This document shows, one piece after another, positions 11,597 to 24,000 of a stretch of 64,000 bases of DNA. This stretch comes from Talpa occidentalis (Eukaryota > Chordata > Mammalia > Eulipotyphla > Talpidae). A program made the position numbers and the translations under genes. The stretch lies in assembly GCF_014898055.3 (NCBI RefSeq), contig NW_023604861.1, forward strand, positions 98,892,083 to 98,956,082. Reading direction: 5' to 3'. Every line of letters starts with the position of its first letter. Positions within the stretch are counted from its first letter, which is position 1. The notes beneath the pieces were generated by a model. The model ran no database searches, was not told the origin of the DNA, and saw only the letters and a list, made by a program, of their open reading frames with translations.

Positions 11597-12429
11597 TGAT
11601 GACTTAAAGATTCCTAATTAAAATCTTCCAACTCACTAATTCATTCTTTAGCCACATCCTTTCCACTTTTATTATCCCAGATATCTTTTTTTTAATGTAT
11701 CTTTTTCCATAACTAATGTTTTTATCAGATTCTGTTTTTTCTTAGTGTTTTAGTTTGATCACTTCTAACTTTAATTCTTACAAATACCCATCTATATTAA
11801 CTTCTTGGTCTATCTAACCAAATATCTATGCTTCAGGAGATATATACTGTCCAGTTGTTGCCCTCTTATGTCTTCAAATGTTTCAGGGGTTGGTGTCAAT
11901 GATGGTCAATGGGGAACTTTCATTCCTGTGATTAGTAATGAGGCCTCCAATTTACATCCACACTGTGTCTCATCCCCACTGTGGTTAGCTTTAATATCCA
12001 CCCCCACCTGGTGGTAAAAGGCATGCTCCCTTCCCACGGTGTGGTGTCAGAAAAGGCCTAGTGGAAAGTCAGAACACTTACCACTGGCCAGGAACAAGGA
12101 AGACACATAACTCCTGAAGTGTAAGCAGAGGCCATGTGAAGAACTGTAACAAGATAATCCTTCTCATTCCAGTGGAGCCTTAATGGGGAGCTGAAACTTA
12201 AAATCCCACCCAGCAGTAAAGAGGAGGTGCTTCTCAACCCTAGTAGCAATGAGAGCTGAGCAGGGAATCCTAGACTTTTTTACATCACCGGTAGTAACAA
12301 AGCTGCCAGATCAATGTCAGCCAAGGCCTATTAAAGGATAAAATTTAAATAACATTCAGAATTTCACAAATAACTAAAACATCTAGGTTTCAACCAAATT
12401 CACTCAAGAATTTATTAAGAATCAGCAAA
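11597..12429. other. Intergenic, no gene seen
   Basis: A/T-rich sequence without recognisable genes. Confidence 0.5.
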
Positions 12430-12515
12430 ATTTCAACTTGGATGAGAAAAGACAATGTCTATCAACATTGTGATGATACAAGTACTAGAATTTCTAGCAC
12501 TTGTAGAGGATTTTA

Positions 12516-12825
12516 TTTTTTATTTTTATAAAAATCATCTGATTTTCTTTTTTAAAAAATTTAATTAATTAATTAATACAAGCATTGGGTACAGTCAGAA
12601 GCGCGGGAGGGTGAGAGAATTCACCAGAGCCAGAGCGGGGAGCAGAGCAGGCAGAAGGACCGAGGTACACTGCTGAGGGGAGCAGCGGGCGGCAGGAGAG
12701 GTCTGCGCGCCATGTGGGACCCTCCTCCGGTGGCCAGGGAGCAGCCAGGGATCGAACCGGCGCTGCAGAGGCTGCGGGCAGCTTCGCAACCCAGTGCTCA
12801 ACCATTGCGCCACCGGGGAGGCCCT
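12516..12825 (-). mobile_element. tRNA-derived SINE, young type, in L1
   Basis: 17-bp perfect duplication ACTTGTAGAGGATTTTA (12499-12515, 12826-12842). The tail side carries an extra 30 bp of A/T-rich sequence. Confidence 0.88.
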
Positions 12826-13213
12826 ACTTGTAGAGGATTTTAAAGCAGTCATCATAAAAAAGCTTCAGTGAGCAATTCCAAACACACCAGTGAAATGAAA
12901 ACAAAAATCTCAGCAAGGAAACAGAAATGCAAAGAACAAAATAGAAATTTAAGAACTGAAAGATACTACAACTTAAGTGAAAAACTTAAGGCACGGGTTC
13001 ACCAGAAGAGAACAAAGGAGGAATTACTTGAACTCGAAAACAGAACAATAAAAATTACACAAACGAACAGAGAAAACAATTAAATCCTTCAAATTTGGCA
13101 AAAAGGCATAAGCCTAGAGATTCAACTGAGTGAACCCTAAATAAGATAAACCCAAAGCTCATACCAAGAAAAATGATAGTCAAGTCTGAGAACTAAAGAC
13201 AAAGCAAAAGCAA

Positions 13214-13260
13214 AACACATACACACACAGACAGAGAGAGAGGGAGAGAGAGGGAGAAAA
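13214..13260. repeat. (CA)n/(GA)n microsatellite
   Basis: ACACACAC passes into GAGAGAGAGGGAGAGAG. Confidence 0.85.
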
Positions 13261-13455
13261 TAACACCTTACCTACAGGAGAAACAATTTGAATGACAGCA
13301 AATATCTCATCAGGAAGTATCATTTTTTTCAAGTGATGAAAGAAAAGAACAGTCAACCCAGAATATCACACACAGTGAAAATATCCATCAGTAATAAAGA
13401 GGAAACTAAGATATTTTCAGATGAGGGAATATTTAAATTAAAAGCATTTGTTGCC

Positions 13456-13775
13456 GGGCCTCCCCGGTGGCGCAGTGGTTGAGCGCTGGGTTGCGAAGCT
13501 GCCGGCGACCTCTGTGGCGCCGGTTCGATCCCCGGCTGCTCCCCGGCCACCGGAGGAGGGTCCCACATGGCGCGCAGACCTCTCCTGCCGCCCGCTGCTC
13601 CCCTCAGCAGTGTACTTCGGTCCTTCTGCCTGCTCTGCTCCCCGCTCTGGCTCTGGTGAATTCTCTCACCCTCCTGCGCTTCTGACTGTACCCAGTGCAT
13701 GTATAAACAAAACAAACAAACAAACAAAACAAATAAATAAATAAATATACATGCCTCTATTAAAAAAAAAAAAAA
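13456..13775 (+). mobile_element. Tail-extended SINE (ACATGCCTCTATT module)
   Basis: Full-length young SINE whose tail continues through an (AAAC)n/(AAAT)n run to ACATGCCTCTATT (13749-13761), then poly(A). AAAAGCATTTGTTGCC flanks the whole unit (13440-13455, 13776-13791). Confidence 0.9.
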
Positions 13776-15899
13776 AAAAGCATTTGTTGCCAGCTGATGT
13801 TCTTGAAAATAGCAGCAACAGGAGTTCTCAAAAAGGCAAGGAAATGATGAAAGTAGAAATCTTGGAATACCAGGAAGAAAGAACAGTGGAGAGAATAACA
13901 CTTCACTCAAACTGGTAAAAGATGGTTATCAGTAGACTAATAAGTTTGTGTAATATGTTCGCATATACACATATGTAACCCATGTTTTTATTTACAAGTT
14001 CATATACAAAATGCAACATGCAAAAAGAGAGGAGGAGATGCACTAAAAAACACTTGAGATAAATTAAAATGGCATTCTAAAAAAAAAAAGTTGAAGTAAC
14101 CCACTTGAAGGCAGGAAGAAAAAGAAACAAAAAAGCCAAAGAGAAGAAAAAAACTAAAGTGGCAGACACCTATAATTATATTAAATGGAGATGATTTAAA
14201 AACACAAATTAAAAATCAGAAACTAACATCAGGCCTGACATCTGAATGTTAGATAAAGTAGACTTCAGAACTAATAAAATTACCAGGTACAGAGAAAGAG
14301 ACATTACATAACGACAAAGATCATCCACCAAAATGAGTTCGTGTGCATGACAGAACTGCAAAGTATGTGGAGCAAAATCTGAATAGAACTGAAAGGAGAC
14401 ACACAATTCTATAGTTACAGTTGGAAACTTCAGAACAATCTCTCAACAACTGATAGAACTTGACAGGAAACCAGCAAGGACAGAAGAACTAGATAATCCC
14501 TATCAACCAAATTTCATCAGCATTTACAGGACACTGCATCCAATAACAGAATATACATTCAAGTGCTCCCAGAACATATACCAAAAGAGCCCACAATGTT
14601 CTGGACTGCATACAAACTGCAAACAATGTGAAAGATCATAATGAGGTATCACTATGCACCTATTAGAGGAAGATTACAAGAAAAAATAAAAATGCTGGTA
14701 AAAATGCAGAAAATCTCTGTTACTGGAGGGAATGTAAAATGTTAGTTATGCTGTAAGTTTGGCAGTTTTCTAGAAGACTGAAAACTCACCATATGATCAG
14801 TCACTACACTTGACATTGATCCCAGAGAAATGAAAACTCATAATCACACAAAAATCAGCTTAATTGCTCACGACAGCTTTATTTGTGACAGCCTCAAAGT
14901 GGAAACAATCAAGATGTTTCTCAATAGGTGGTTACGGAAACTGCTAGATCCGTAACATGGAATACATTCAGCAGTATAAAGGAAGGAAATATTGATACAC
15001 ACAATTTGGACAGACATCAAGGGAATGCTGAGCAGGAAAATGCCAACCTTGAAAGGTCACATACTGTAGGGCTCTATTCATGGATCATTCTATACGAATG
15101 GCTGTCACAGGTTAAGAATGACGAGGAAGTGTATGGGTAGCAAGGAGAAATTTGTGATGATGGAATAATTGTGAATTTTTAATAAAATGACAGAACTATA
15201 CTATATGCATATATTGTGCCAATGTTAATTTTCTGGGTTTTCTTTTTTTGGGGGATGGGGGAACACACCCTGTTTTTTGACTTTTTATTATGGAGTATTT
15301 CAAACACAGAAGTTAATAGAAGTGGATTTGCTTCAATAGTCTCCAACATACAGCTAATCTTTTTCTGCCTATATCCCACTTATTTATTCCTCTCCCAATG
15401 ATTTTGACAAATCCAAGATTTTAAATCATTTTATCCATAAATATTTTAGCAGGTATTTTCCAAAATGTAGCCATGAAACCATTATCACACCTGAAGAAAA
15501 ACAAACTCTTCCTTTTCTATCAGTGGTGGAACCTGCTGAGAAACTGGTTCCCCAAATTTTCTTGAAGGAGATAGCATTTGATCTGAGATCTAGAGCAGTA
15601 TTTTTAAAATTATCTATAGTTAAGAACCAGTTTTTGTTTTTCAAAATTTCAATATGATGGGGATGAGCACTTCTGCACTCCCTTCCGTCTTTGTTGGGTG
15701 GGGTGGAGGTAGATGATGAGCAGAGGATTCTAAACACTCAGGACCAAGGGTGAGGGACCCCACCTACTGACTCAGGCCCAGCCCAGAGCTCCAACAGTCA
15801 CCCCAGACCTGCTGGCACATAAACTGAAAGGGGTCACATGAAGGTCAAGCCACCATCACCTCACCTCCACTTCAGGTCTCCCCTCTTAGAAACCCAGCA

Positions 15900-16090
15900 C
15901 AGTGTAGAGTAGAATAAACACTGATGTTAGGCTGCCTGGCTTCCAGTCCTGCTGTTGCCACTTTCACCATATGACTTCTATGTGACTCAGTCTCCTCACT
16001 TGTAAAAAGGGAATGACAGTAGCCACCTTACAGCACCTCGCCTCTGTGAGATGATCACAGGCATTACCACGGTATCTTAGCTATTATTTT
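15900..16090 (+). repeat. MIR SINE relic
   Basis: GGCTTCCAGTCCTGCTGTTG, TATGTGACTCAGTCTCCTCA and CTTGTAAAAAGGGAATGACA follow MIR. Confidence 0.7.
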
Positions 16091-16167
16091 CTGTGCCCCT
16101 CTTCACTTGGACAGTTACCAGTGTAAATATGAGAAATCAACTGAAAATAAGCTGAAGCCACCAAAGT

Positions 16168-18557
16168 TTTAATTTTTCAAAGTTGTTTTTGCTAACATAA
16201 GAACAAAACCATCCCAGTGGTTCAGCTCTAAAACCCATGCTGCCCAAGTCTGCTAATGGCGGGGACAAAAAAGATGGAAGGCGTTCCATCATCAGTGACC
16301 TCTTCCCAAAGCACAAGGACTTCTTTCAGAGGGTATCGACATACATCTGTCACCCCAGAATTTAATGAAAGCCTTCCTCCTACATTTTAGGCAGTAGTAT
16401 TACCTTTGACATTATAGACTCCAGGTCTGCTATCGAGGAAAGTTTCCTTTTACATTTCAGTAAGCATGGCTGGAGAAGAGTGTAACGGGGGGATATAACT
16501 ATAGACTTGAACCACTTCTGCCCTTAGCCTGTCTCTCCAAGGTAAAGAGTCAATGTTCTTACAACTCTCCTTCTCCAGTTTTGGCATTCTTCAAGGTGGA
16601 CAACCCAAGCCTCAGGAAGTCATCCTGGGGAAGCATACTAGCATTTGGACAAATGCGGGAAGGTGCATTAGTGGCCCCACATACACCAGAAGCAGCCCCT
16701 CCAGTGCTGTCTCCCAAGTCATGAATGGGTAGTTCAGGGCCCTCTGCTTATATTAAAGGATTCCTAAAAGCTTCTCATAATCTCACAGTCTTACTGTCCT
16801 TGGCTCCTGTTGGTGTGCTATTTTTCTACCTATAAAGTTATCAAGCCCCTGACCTCCGGGGCTCTTTCAGATTTCATGTTTTCTCAAATTTTCCATTTGA
16901 ATTCTGAAATGCCTCCTGAATTTCAGAAAGCAGTTACCTACCAGCTAATGCAAGCATGCACCCTCAATGTGTGTAATCGCTAATGAGACCAGCTCTGCAG
17001 AATGTCAGGAAGGGAGGGTAAGATGTTTAAGATGCTGTCTCCACTCCATCACATACAACCCTCAGTTGCCTATAGTACTCCGACCTGCTTCATCTGACAG
17101 CTGTGCACACCAGCACTTCCTTCTGACTGCCACTTAGATTGGCACAGATTTGAACCAGGTGGACTGGTTTTGACATATGCTGGACTACACTGCAGCTATG
17201 GCATGCCATGGGCCTTTCCTGAGTGGGTTGCCATATATACCGCCTTGGCCGAAAACGTTCTGCAGTATGGAGGGGGAAGGGAATCTGCTCTGGAGGATAG
17301 ATTCTAAGCCAAATCTGAAACAACTTAGCACACTGTTGTAAGCAGGTAAGGAAAGGCTCGGAGCTCCATCTTTAGCTTCATTTTTCCAGAAACCCTCACC
17401 TCTAAGGCTCAGGCTGATGCCAAGAGCCACGTACAGTAGAGTTACTGCCAATAATCTTCACACTTCTAAACAAGAGCACAAAAAATGCACGGAACAGAAA
17501 CATGGCCTTGTCTTCTTGATGCCCAAGCTCCCTGTGATGGCCAAAGGATAACTCAGCTGGTTATCCCTAGTTCACTTCTAGGCACTGGAGACAGAGATTT
17601 CAGGGGTTGGGGTTTCTTTTCTCTGACTTAGCAAACTCTTCTCATCTCCTGTTGAATAAAGAGTTCCTTAGATACTAGATGTAAAGCCTTAATCCAAATT
17701 GTTTTCATCCCAGGACTTATTGGCACATCCTTCAAGTCACTTCATCTGCTGTTCCATTCCTCTTCTTCAGCCTCTTTGGACCTGCAGGCTCTCTGGACAC
17801 AGGTACTACAAAAAGCATGAGAAAAAAAAAAAAAAGCCAGCTTTTACCTCCTGGCGACTACTGCTTTCCACATCTGTATTGGCCAATGGACTGAAAGATG
17901 GCAACTCAGTTCTTTTTGCCCTATGGTGGGCCTGGAATTAGGAGTTTCCAGGTTTCAGCAGGCTACTCGGTATCTTGTGTGGTTCCTAAGTAGAGCTGCA
18001 TGAAGAAAAGTCTCCCATGGTTGCTCAGTGACAGCAACAGTGATGTTCACAACAAGCCCTCTGGCAGTCAACAAGAAGTCACTTGGCCTGGATGATCCTA
18101 GTCCCCAGCAAAGGACTCTCAATCCTAACTCCTGCAGCCCCAGACCACACAGACGTCTCCTCCCAACTCAGCAAGTGGGCAGCACACACTTCCAAAACGA
18201 ACTCCTGTATGAAATGCAGCGAGCATTCCAACACTGACACTTGGGTCCAGTCACAGCTAACACTGGGGAAGAGGTGCCTTGGATCCACGCACGGCCAGAT
18301 CTGCTGGGAGGCCCGGGGACTCTGGGAACCCGACCTGTAGAGGCTGAAGGACAATGTTCCCCCTGCTGGCACCGTTATTACCAAGCCCAATGGTGTCATG
18401 AGACCAAGCCATCTAACTCTGAAGACAGCTGGTGGGTGGCAAAATGACTCTTAGAGAGGTCTTCAGACAAGCGAACAGCTCAGCAGGAGAGAACGACTCC
18501 CAGGGCACGCCGTGTTGCAGCATCACGACCTGATATGGGACATGTCCCACGGCATCT
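16168..18557 (-). other. KANSL3: Probable KANSL3 3' untranslated region
   Basis: The stretch downstream of the stop lacks the young SINEs that litter the flanks, fitting a transcribed UTR; one old MIR lies near its far end. Minus-strand ATTAAA hexamers occur at 16366-16361 and 16173-16168, and no AATAAA was seen on that strand between 15.5 and 18.5 kb. The exact cleavage site cannot be fixed from sequence alone. Confidence 0.45.
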
Positions 18558-18578
18558 TCAGGGAGCCGGAGGCAGACG
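18558..18578 (-). CDS. KANSL3: KANSL3 exon 22, coding part (last 6 codons and stop)
   Basis: The acceptor ctcctgccacag is followed by codons for RLPPAP and TGA (stop 18560-18558). This matches the known KANSL3 C-terminus and the entering phase is 0. The coding part is only 21 nt, so it is invisible to ORF scans; it was located by searching the minus strand for this ending. Confidence 0.93.
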   Translation of the reverse strand, partial: RLPPAP

Positions 18579-21000
18579 CTGTGGCAGGAGAGGAGAGGTA
18601 GTGAGCAAATGTCAGAACTTTGCCAGGTTAACACATCCAGACCCTCTGGCCCCATCATCCCTCTTCTGAGAATTTCTTCTAAGAGGCATTCCTCAAGACA
18701 GGGAAAGCTGGATGCATGTGTTGGAGCAGCCAACGGGTTAACAGAACATGTACTCTAGAGGCAGAGTCTCCACAACTTTTTAGGGAAAGTGACAAGCTCT
18801 CTGAGTCTCCATCTCATTTTTAAGATACAGATACTAGCACTACTTCCCAGGATTGTTGGGAGATTGAGACAATCCACATAAAGCATTTAAAGTATAATAT
18901 GTAGTCAACTACAAAGGTTAGGAAGAAAATGGAGGGAAAAGGAAATAGGTGAATTGTTAAGCATGACAGAATCAAAGGGAAGTCTTAAATGACTTATTTG
19001 ACAATAACATTTTTATACACCATGTCTAATTCTTTTGTTTTTGAGGAGAACGCCATGAGATGTTGAGCCCTGCACCTCAGAAAGAAGGAAGTAAGATAGA
19101 GCTTCGTCATAAGATTTCACTATTCTAGATTTCACCTTGGAAAACTCCTAAGAAGCTTTTGAGAATGCAATAAAGGGAGCAGATGGAATGCTCAACAGAA
19201 GAGTAATGAGGAAGGGTTTAACAATCAAAACCTCAATGGAGACTGACCTCAAGCTGTCAATGGAGCTGTATCCTATTTGCTCACCCTGCCCAAAGACAGG
19301 GCTATGCACAGATCACACCTCTGTCCTGATGAGTATGCACTCACTCTGCCAGGAGCTCTACAAAGGCTGGAAATAGGTCATGGTGGGTGGACAGCTAGAG
19401 AGGTGGTGATGGTATGGCCAACATGCCAGAAAAGAGTAAGCTCTGTTACCACAGGAAAGAGTCCCTGTACTTGGGACTCTGACGCAGGGGACAAGTCTCT
19501 TTCCCTCTCTTTCCTCTCAGTCTCTCAGCTCTGAAGTACACAATATTCCAGTTCTATAAAGTAAACACACAATAATATTCATCCAGAAACAAAACAGATA
19601 ATTAAGTGCTGCACAGACCTTAGAGAAGTCTAGTTGATGTTAACGATCTTATTTCTTTTAAAATCCATACACATTGTACTGTGTGACCCAAAACTTTAAA
19701 AAAATTTATTTTTTCAAACTTAAAAACCATTATCACATGTAAAAAGGCTAACAACTCCTTAATATAATACTTATCTCATTAGTGTTCAAATTTTCAGTTG
19801 TGTCATAAATGGCATCAATGGTGGTTTGTTTCCCAACCTCTAAAAATTCATCTTCCTAAAGCCTAAAGAGATTCTGAGACAGCCTCTACTAATCCCACCA
19901 CCACAACAACCACTGACTCAGGTCAATCTCCTCATTAGACTAGATAAGAAGACGAAAGCCCAGAGAGGTTAGATGATTTGTCTAGGACCACAGGCTGGGG
20001 GGAGACGGAGGGTCTGAGCCAAAGCACATTGTCTGGTAGTATGAACAACGACTGAGGTAACTGCTAGAAGCGTTCAAGTCAGCAAGTCTTCATCTAATAA
20101 TACCTCTTTGTAAGAAAAGAATCACCATCAAAGCCCTCCTGGTAATTATACTCCTATTTTACTAAAATGAAAACTATGTTCTTGAATTAATTCCATGAGG
20201 GAGAAGTCAGATCTTGATCTTTATTCTGTGCTTCAATTTAGCAGTGAAAAAGGATTCGCAAAGGTCTCTGCTACTTTCTTGTCAATACTAGCTCCCTGAA
20301 GAAGATCACCTAATAGAAGGGGAAGGCACCACACAGTGGGGACGTGCACATCAAGAGGCATCAGCAAAGGCCTAGACTGCCTGAGAATAGGCTCAAATGG
20401 CTTCACAGGTCCTCTACAACAGACCATGAAGGAATTAATAATTTCTGTGCTATATAAATGTCTTAGAATATGAGAAAAAAAGGTAAAATATTTTCCATCA
20501 CATTCTATCACAAAAGAATTATCCCAATTGTACAATTAGACAAGGCAAAGCACATACACACAAAAAGGGGCTGAAGGGACAGGACAATCTCACTAATAAA
20601 TGCAGAGGCCAAAATCCTAAGTAAAATAAAAGCAAATAAAAAACACAGACATGCTTTTCCTCTGAAACGCTGACTTATTTTTGTTTTGTTGTGTACACAT
20701 TAAAAATAAATTTAGGCCTGGGCCTCCCCGGTGGCGCAGCGGTTGAGCACTGGGTTGCGAAGCTGCCCGCGGCCTCTGCGGTGCTGGTTCGATCCCCGGC
20801 TGCTCCCCGGCCACCGGAGGAGGGTCCCACATGGCGCGCAGACCTCTCCTGCTGCCCGCTGCTGCCCTCAGCAGTGTACTTCGGTCCTTCTGCCTGCTCT
20901 GCTCCCCGCTCTGGCTCTGGTGAATTCTCTCACCCTCCCGTGCTTCTGACTGTACCCAGTGCATGTATAAACAAACAAATAAATGAATAAAATACATGCC

Positions 21001-21037
<37 letters not shown>

Positions 21038-24000
21038 AATTTAGGCCTGAAAAAATAAGAGAACAGGACATACTGAACAAGCCACTGAATGTGCAATTTA
21101 GATAGGTCAACATTAGAAAATCTATTAAAGTAATTCATCATTTTAACTGATTAGAAGGTGATACTCATTCATCTCATTTGATTAAAAAATAACAATGGAC
21201 AAAATTCAAAACCCATTATTTATCAAGAGAAAGAGAAAAGAAAAAAGATGGCCATAGCAAACTAGAAACACAATCAATACTTTCTCAACTTCAAGACCTG
21301 CACTGTCGAACAATAATATAAAGCTAGTGTGGTAATAAACAGTTCAAGGTATAGATGAGGCCTACAAGTACACAGTAATATAGAACGTGAAAGCATAAGA
21401 CTTCGAATGAATGAAGAAAGGATGGTCTCATCGATAAAGTTAGATGCTTACCTCACTTAATATACAAAAATAAATTCCAAGTGGATTAAAAAACTGAAGG
21501 TAAACAAACAAAAGCATTATAAGAGAACATAAAAAAGTTTTGGTATGAAATGATGAAAGAGTTCTGGAGAAGAAGGCGGTGATGCTTGCACAACAGTATG
21601 AATGTATTTAATGCCACTGAACTATAAACCTAAAAAGTTAAAGCAGTAAATTATATATATGTATATTTTACCGCAATTAAAAATATATATATAAAACCCC
21701 CAAAAAGATATTCTTGCAATGGGAATAGCTGTCTTAAGTCACAAAAGGCCTCAGAGCCATAAAGACAGTTGGAAATTTTAACTAATAAAAATTTTAAATG
21801 TCTGATAAAAAAATCCAGAAATAAATTTTTTTTAAAGATTTATTTATTTATGCATAAAAGAGCTCAGGTACAGGCCAGAGATGCTGGGGGTGAGAGGATC
21901 CACCAGAGATAGAGTGGGGAACAGAACAGGCAGACTGACTGAAGTACACTGCTGAGGGGAGCAGCAGGTGAGACAGGAGAGGTCTGCTGCACCATGTGGT
22001 TTTCTCCCTGGCCGGCCGGGGATCAAACTCATGCTGCAGAGGCTGTGGATTGCTTCATAGTGTGGTGCTTAACCCCCTGAGCCACCAGGGAAGCCCCCAG
22101 AAATAAATATTAAAAGATAAGCACTTATCTTAAGGTCTGATGGCTTTAGCAGTTAAGTCTCAGCACTATCAATGCTAAGAACTGAGTTCGAGCCCTGACT
22201 AGGGAGCTAACCCATATATGGCGCAGCAGACCTCTCCTGTGTTGCCCGCTGCTCCCCTTAGCAGTGTATTTCAATAGATCTGCCTGTTCTGCTCCCCACT
22301 AGGTCTCTAGTGAATCTTCTCAACCCCCGTACCTCTGCCTACACCAGTTCTTCTACACAAAATAAATCAAATCTTCAAGAAAAAAAAAAAAAAAAAAAGA
22401 TAAGCACTTAATACTTCAAATGGAAACAAAAAAATTTTAGTGGAATAAAGTATATGAAACTTGTATTAACAGATAAAGGACTAACATACTTTTAAAGACA
22501 TATAACCTGACAATTAGAAAAATGCACATTAAAACAATTTTACTTTTTACCCAATCAATAAAATTAAAAATACTAATTTCCATAGTCATAAAGATAGAAA
22601 AAAAGTTATCATCACTGTGGCTTGAATTGTTAATTGGCAAAATCTTTTGAAGGGCATTTAGTCACCAGGTGGATGGACATTATTAGATGCACTCACTCCA
22701 CTTACTGGTCTCTAGCCTGTAGAAATGCCCCCAGAGGTGTAAGAATCATGAACAAGGGGTCTTCACCATAGTATTATTCACAATATTGAAAAACAAAACA
22801 CACCCCGACTGTAACTACTGAGGTGACAAAAAATACTTTTGTACATCCATCTACCTAGCGAAATACAAGGCAGTATGCTATGTAATCTACAGGGAAATGT
22901 GTCCTAACATAGTTTGTAAACAAGGCTAGAGACAAAATAGCTCATATTCTGTGATTCCCATTTTTATCGAGAAAATAAAAAGTACTTGGTATAGAGAGAA
23001 TCATCTAGAAGAAAGCATATTAAAAGCTACAAATAGTGGGGCCTCCCCGTGGCGCAGCAGTTGAGCGCTGGGTTGCGAAGCTGCCCACAGCCTCTGCAGC
23101 GCGGGTTCGATCCCCGGTTCGATCCCCGGCTGCTCCCCGGCTACCGGAGGAGGGTCCCACATGGCGTGCAGACCTCTCCTGCTGCCCGCTGCTCCCCTCA
23201 GCAGTGTGCTTCGGTCCTTCTGCCTGCTCTGCTCCCCGCTCTGGCTCTGGTGAATTCTCTCATCCTCCCGCACTTCTGACTGTACCCAGTGCTTGTATAA
23301 ATAAAAATAAATAGATAAATAAATCTTAAAAAAAAAAAAAGCTACAAATAGTGAATATCATCTCTGGAAGTAGTGCCATGGGAAATATTCAGTCTCTAAA
23401 TTATATTATTTCTATAATATTTAAAATAATATTTTAAATTATTTAAACTATTTAAAATAATAGGTTTGTAACTGAAAAAAATAAGGAATAAAGGAAATAA
23501 TACCACCACCACCTCTCTGAAAAAAGGCAGAAAGAAGGTAGTAGCTATGATCCCAATGAATGCAAGGCAACAATCTTTGTGCAGTATTTTCCCCTAAAAA
23601 GAAGAGGCGGAAGGGTTCCAGCCTCCCTCAACCCAGTTCCCAGGCAGAGTTGGTAGGGTGGGAATAACAGGAAGGCCAGGGCCAGGCTTTCCACAGACCT
23701 TACCTAGGATGGCTTTGGCCAAAAGAGTGGATATGGAAGGAAAGCACACTCAATACTGGACTCAAATTTTTTTCTTTAATCTCAGATCTTTGGGTGGCTC
23801 ACATCACCTTTTGGTACCAGAAACATATTACTTTAAAAGAAATGGAAATCAGATCAGTTAAAAGGAAATGATGGTGACTTCCTTGGTAAAAGCCATAAAA
23901 AACTAGTCGCACCTTAAAGGGACATCAATAAATGCCAAGATCTGGAAAGACACAATGCTGGAAAGCTGTCAGTCAAAGAAAGAGTATTTGCCATCTAATC

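Larger units (their letters stand above)
12430..15200 (+). mobile_element. Old L1M-type LINE relic, interrupted by two SINEs
   Basis: Fragments such as CAAATTTGGCAAAA, ACAGTCAACCCAGAAT and AGATATTTTCAGATGA follow L1M order from about 12.87 kb, and ORF2/3'-end fragments reach 15.19 kb. It contains many stops and is inactive. SINEs interrupt it at 12516-12825 and 13456-13775. Confidence 0.7.

Noticed and set aside
12868..13083. 71-codon plus-strand ORF rich in Lys and Glu
   Set aside because: It lies within an old L1 relic whose order of landmarks continues on either side.
13353..13910. 185-codon minus-strand ORF
   Set aside because: It is the reverse strand of a SINE plus flanks; the same peptide recurs at nearly every SINE copy.
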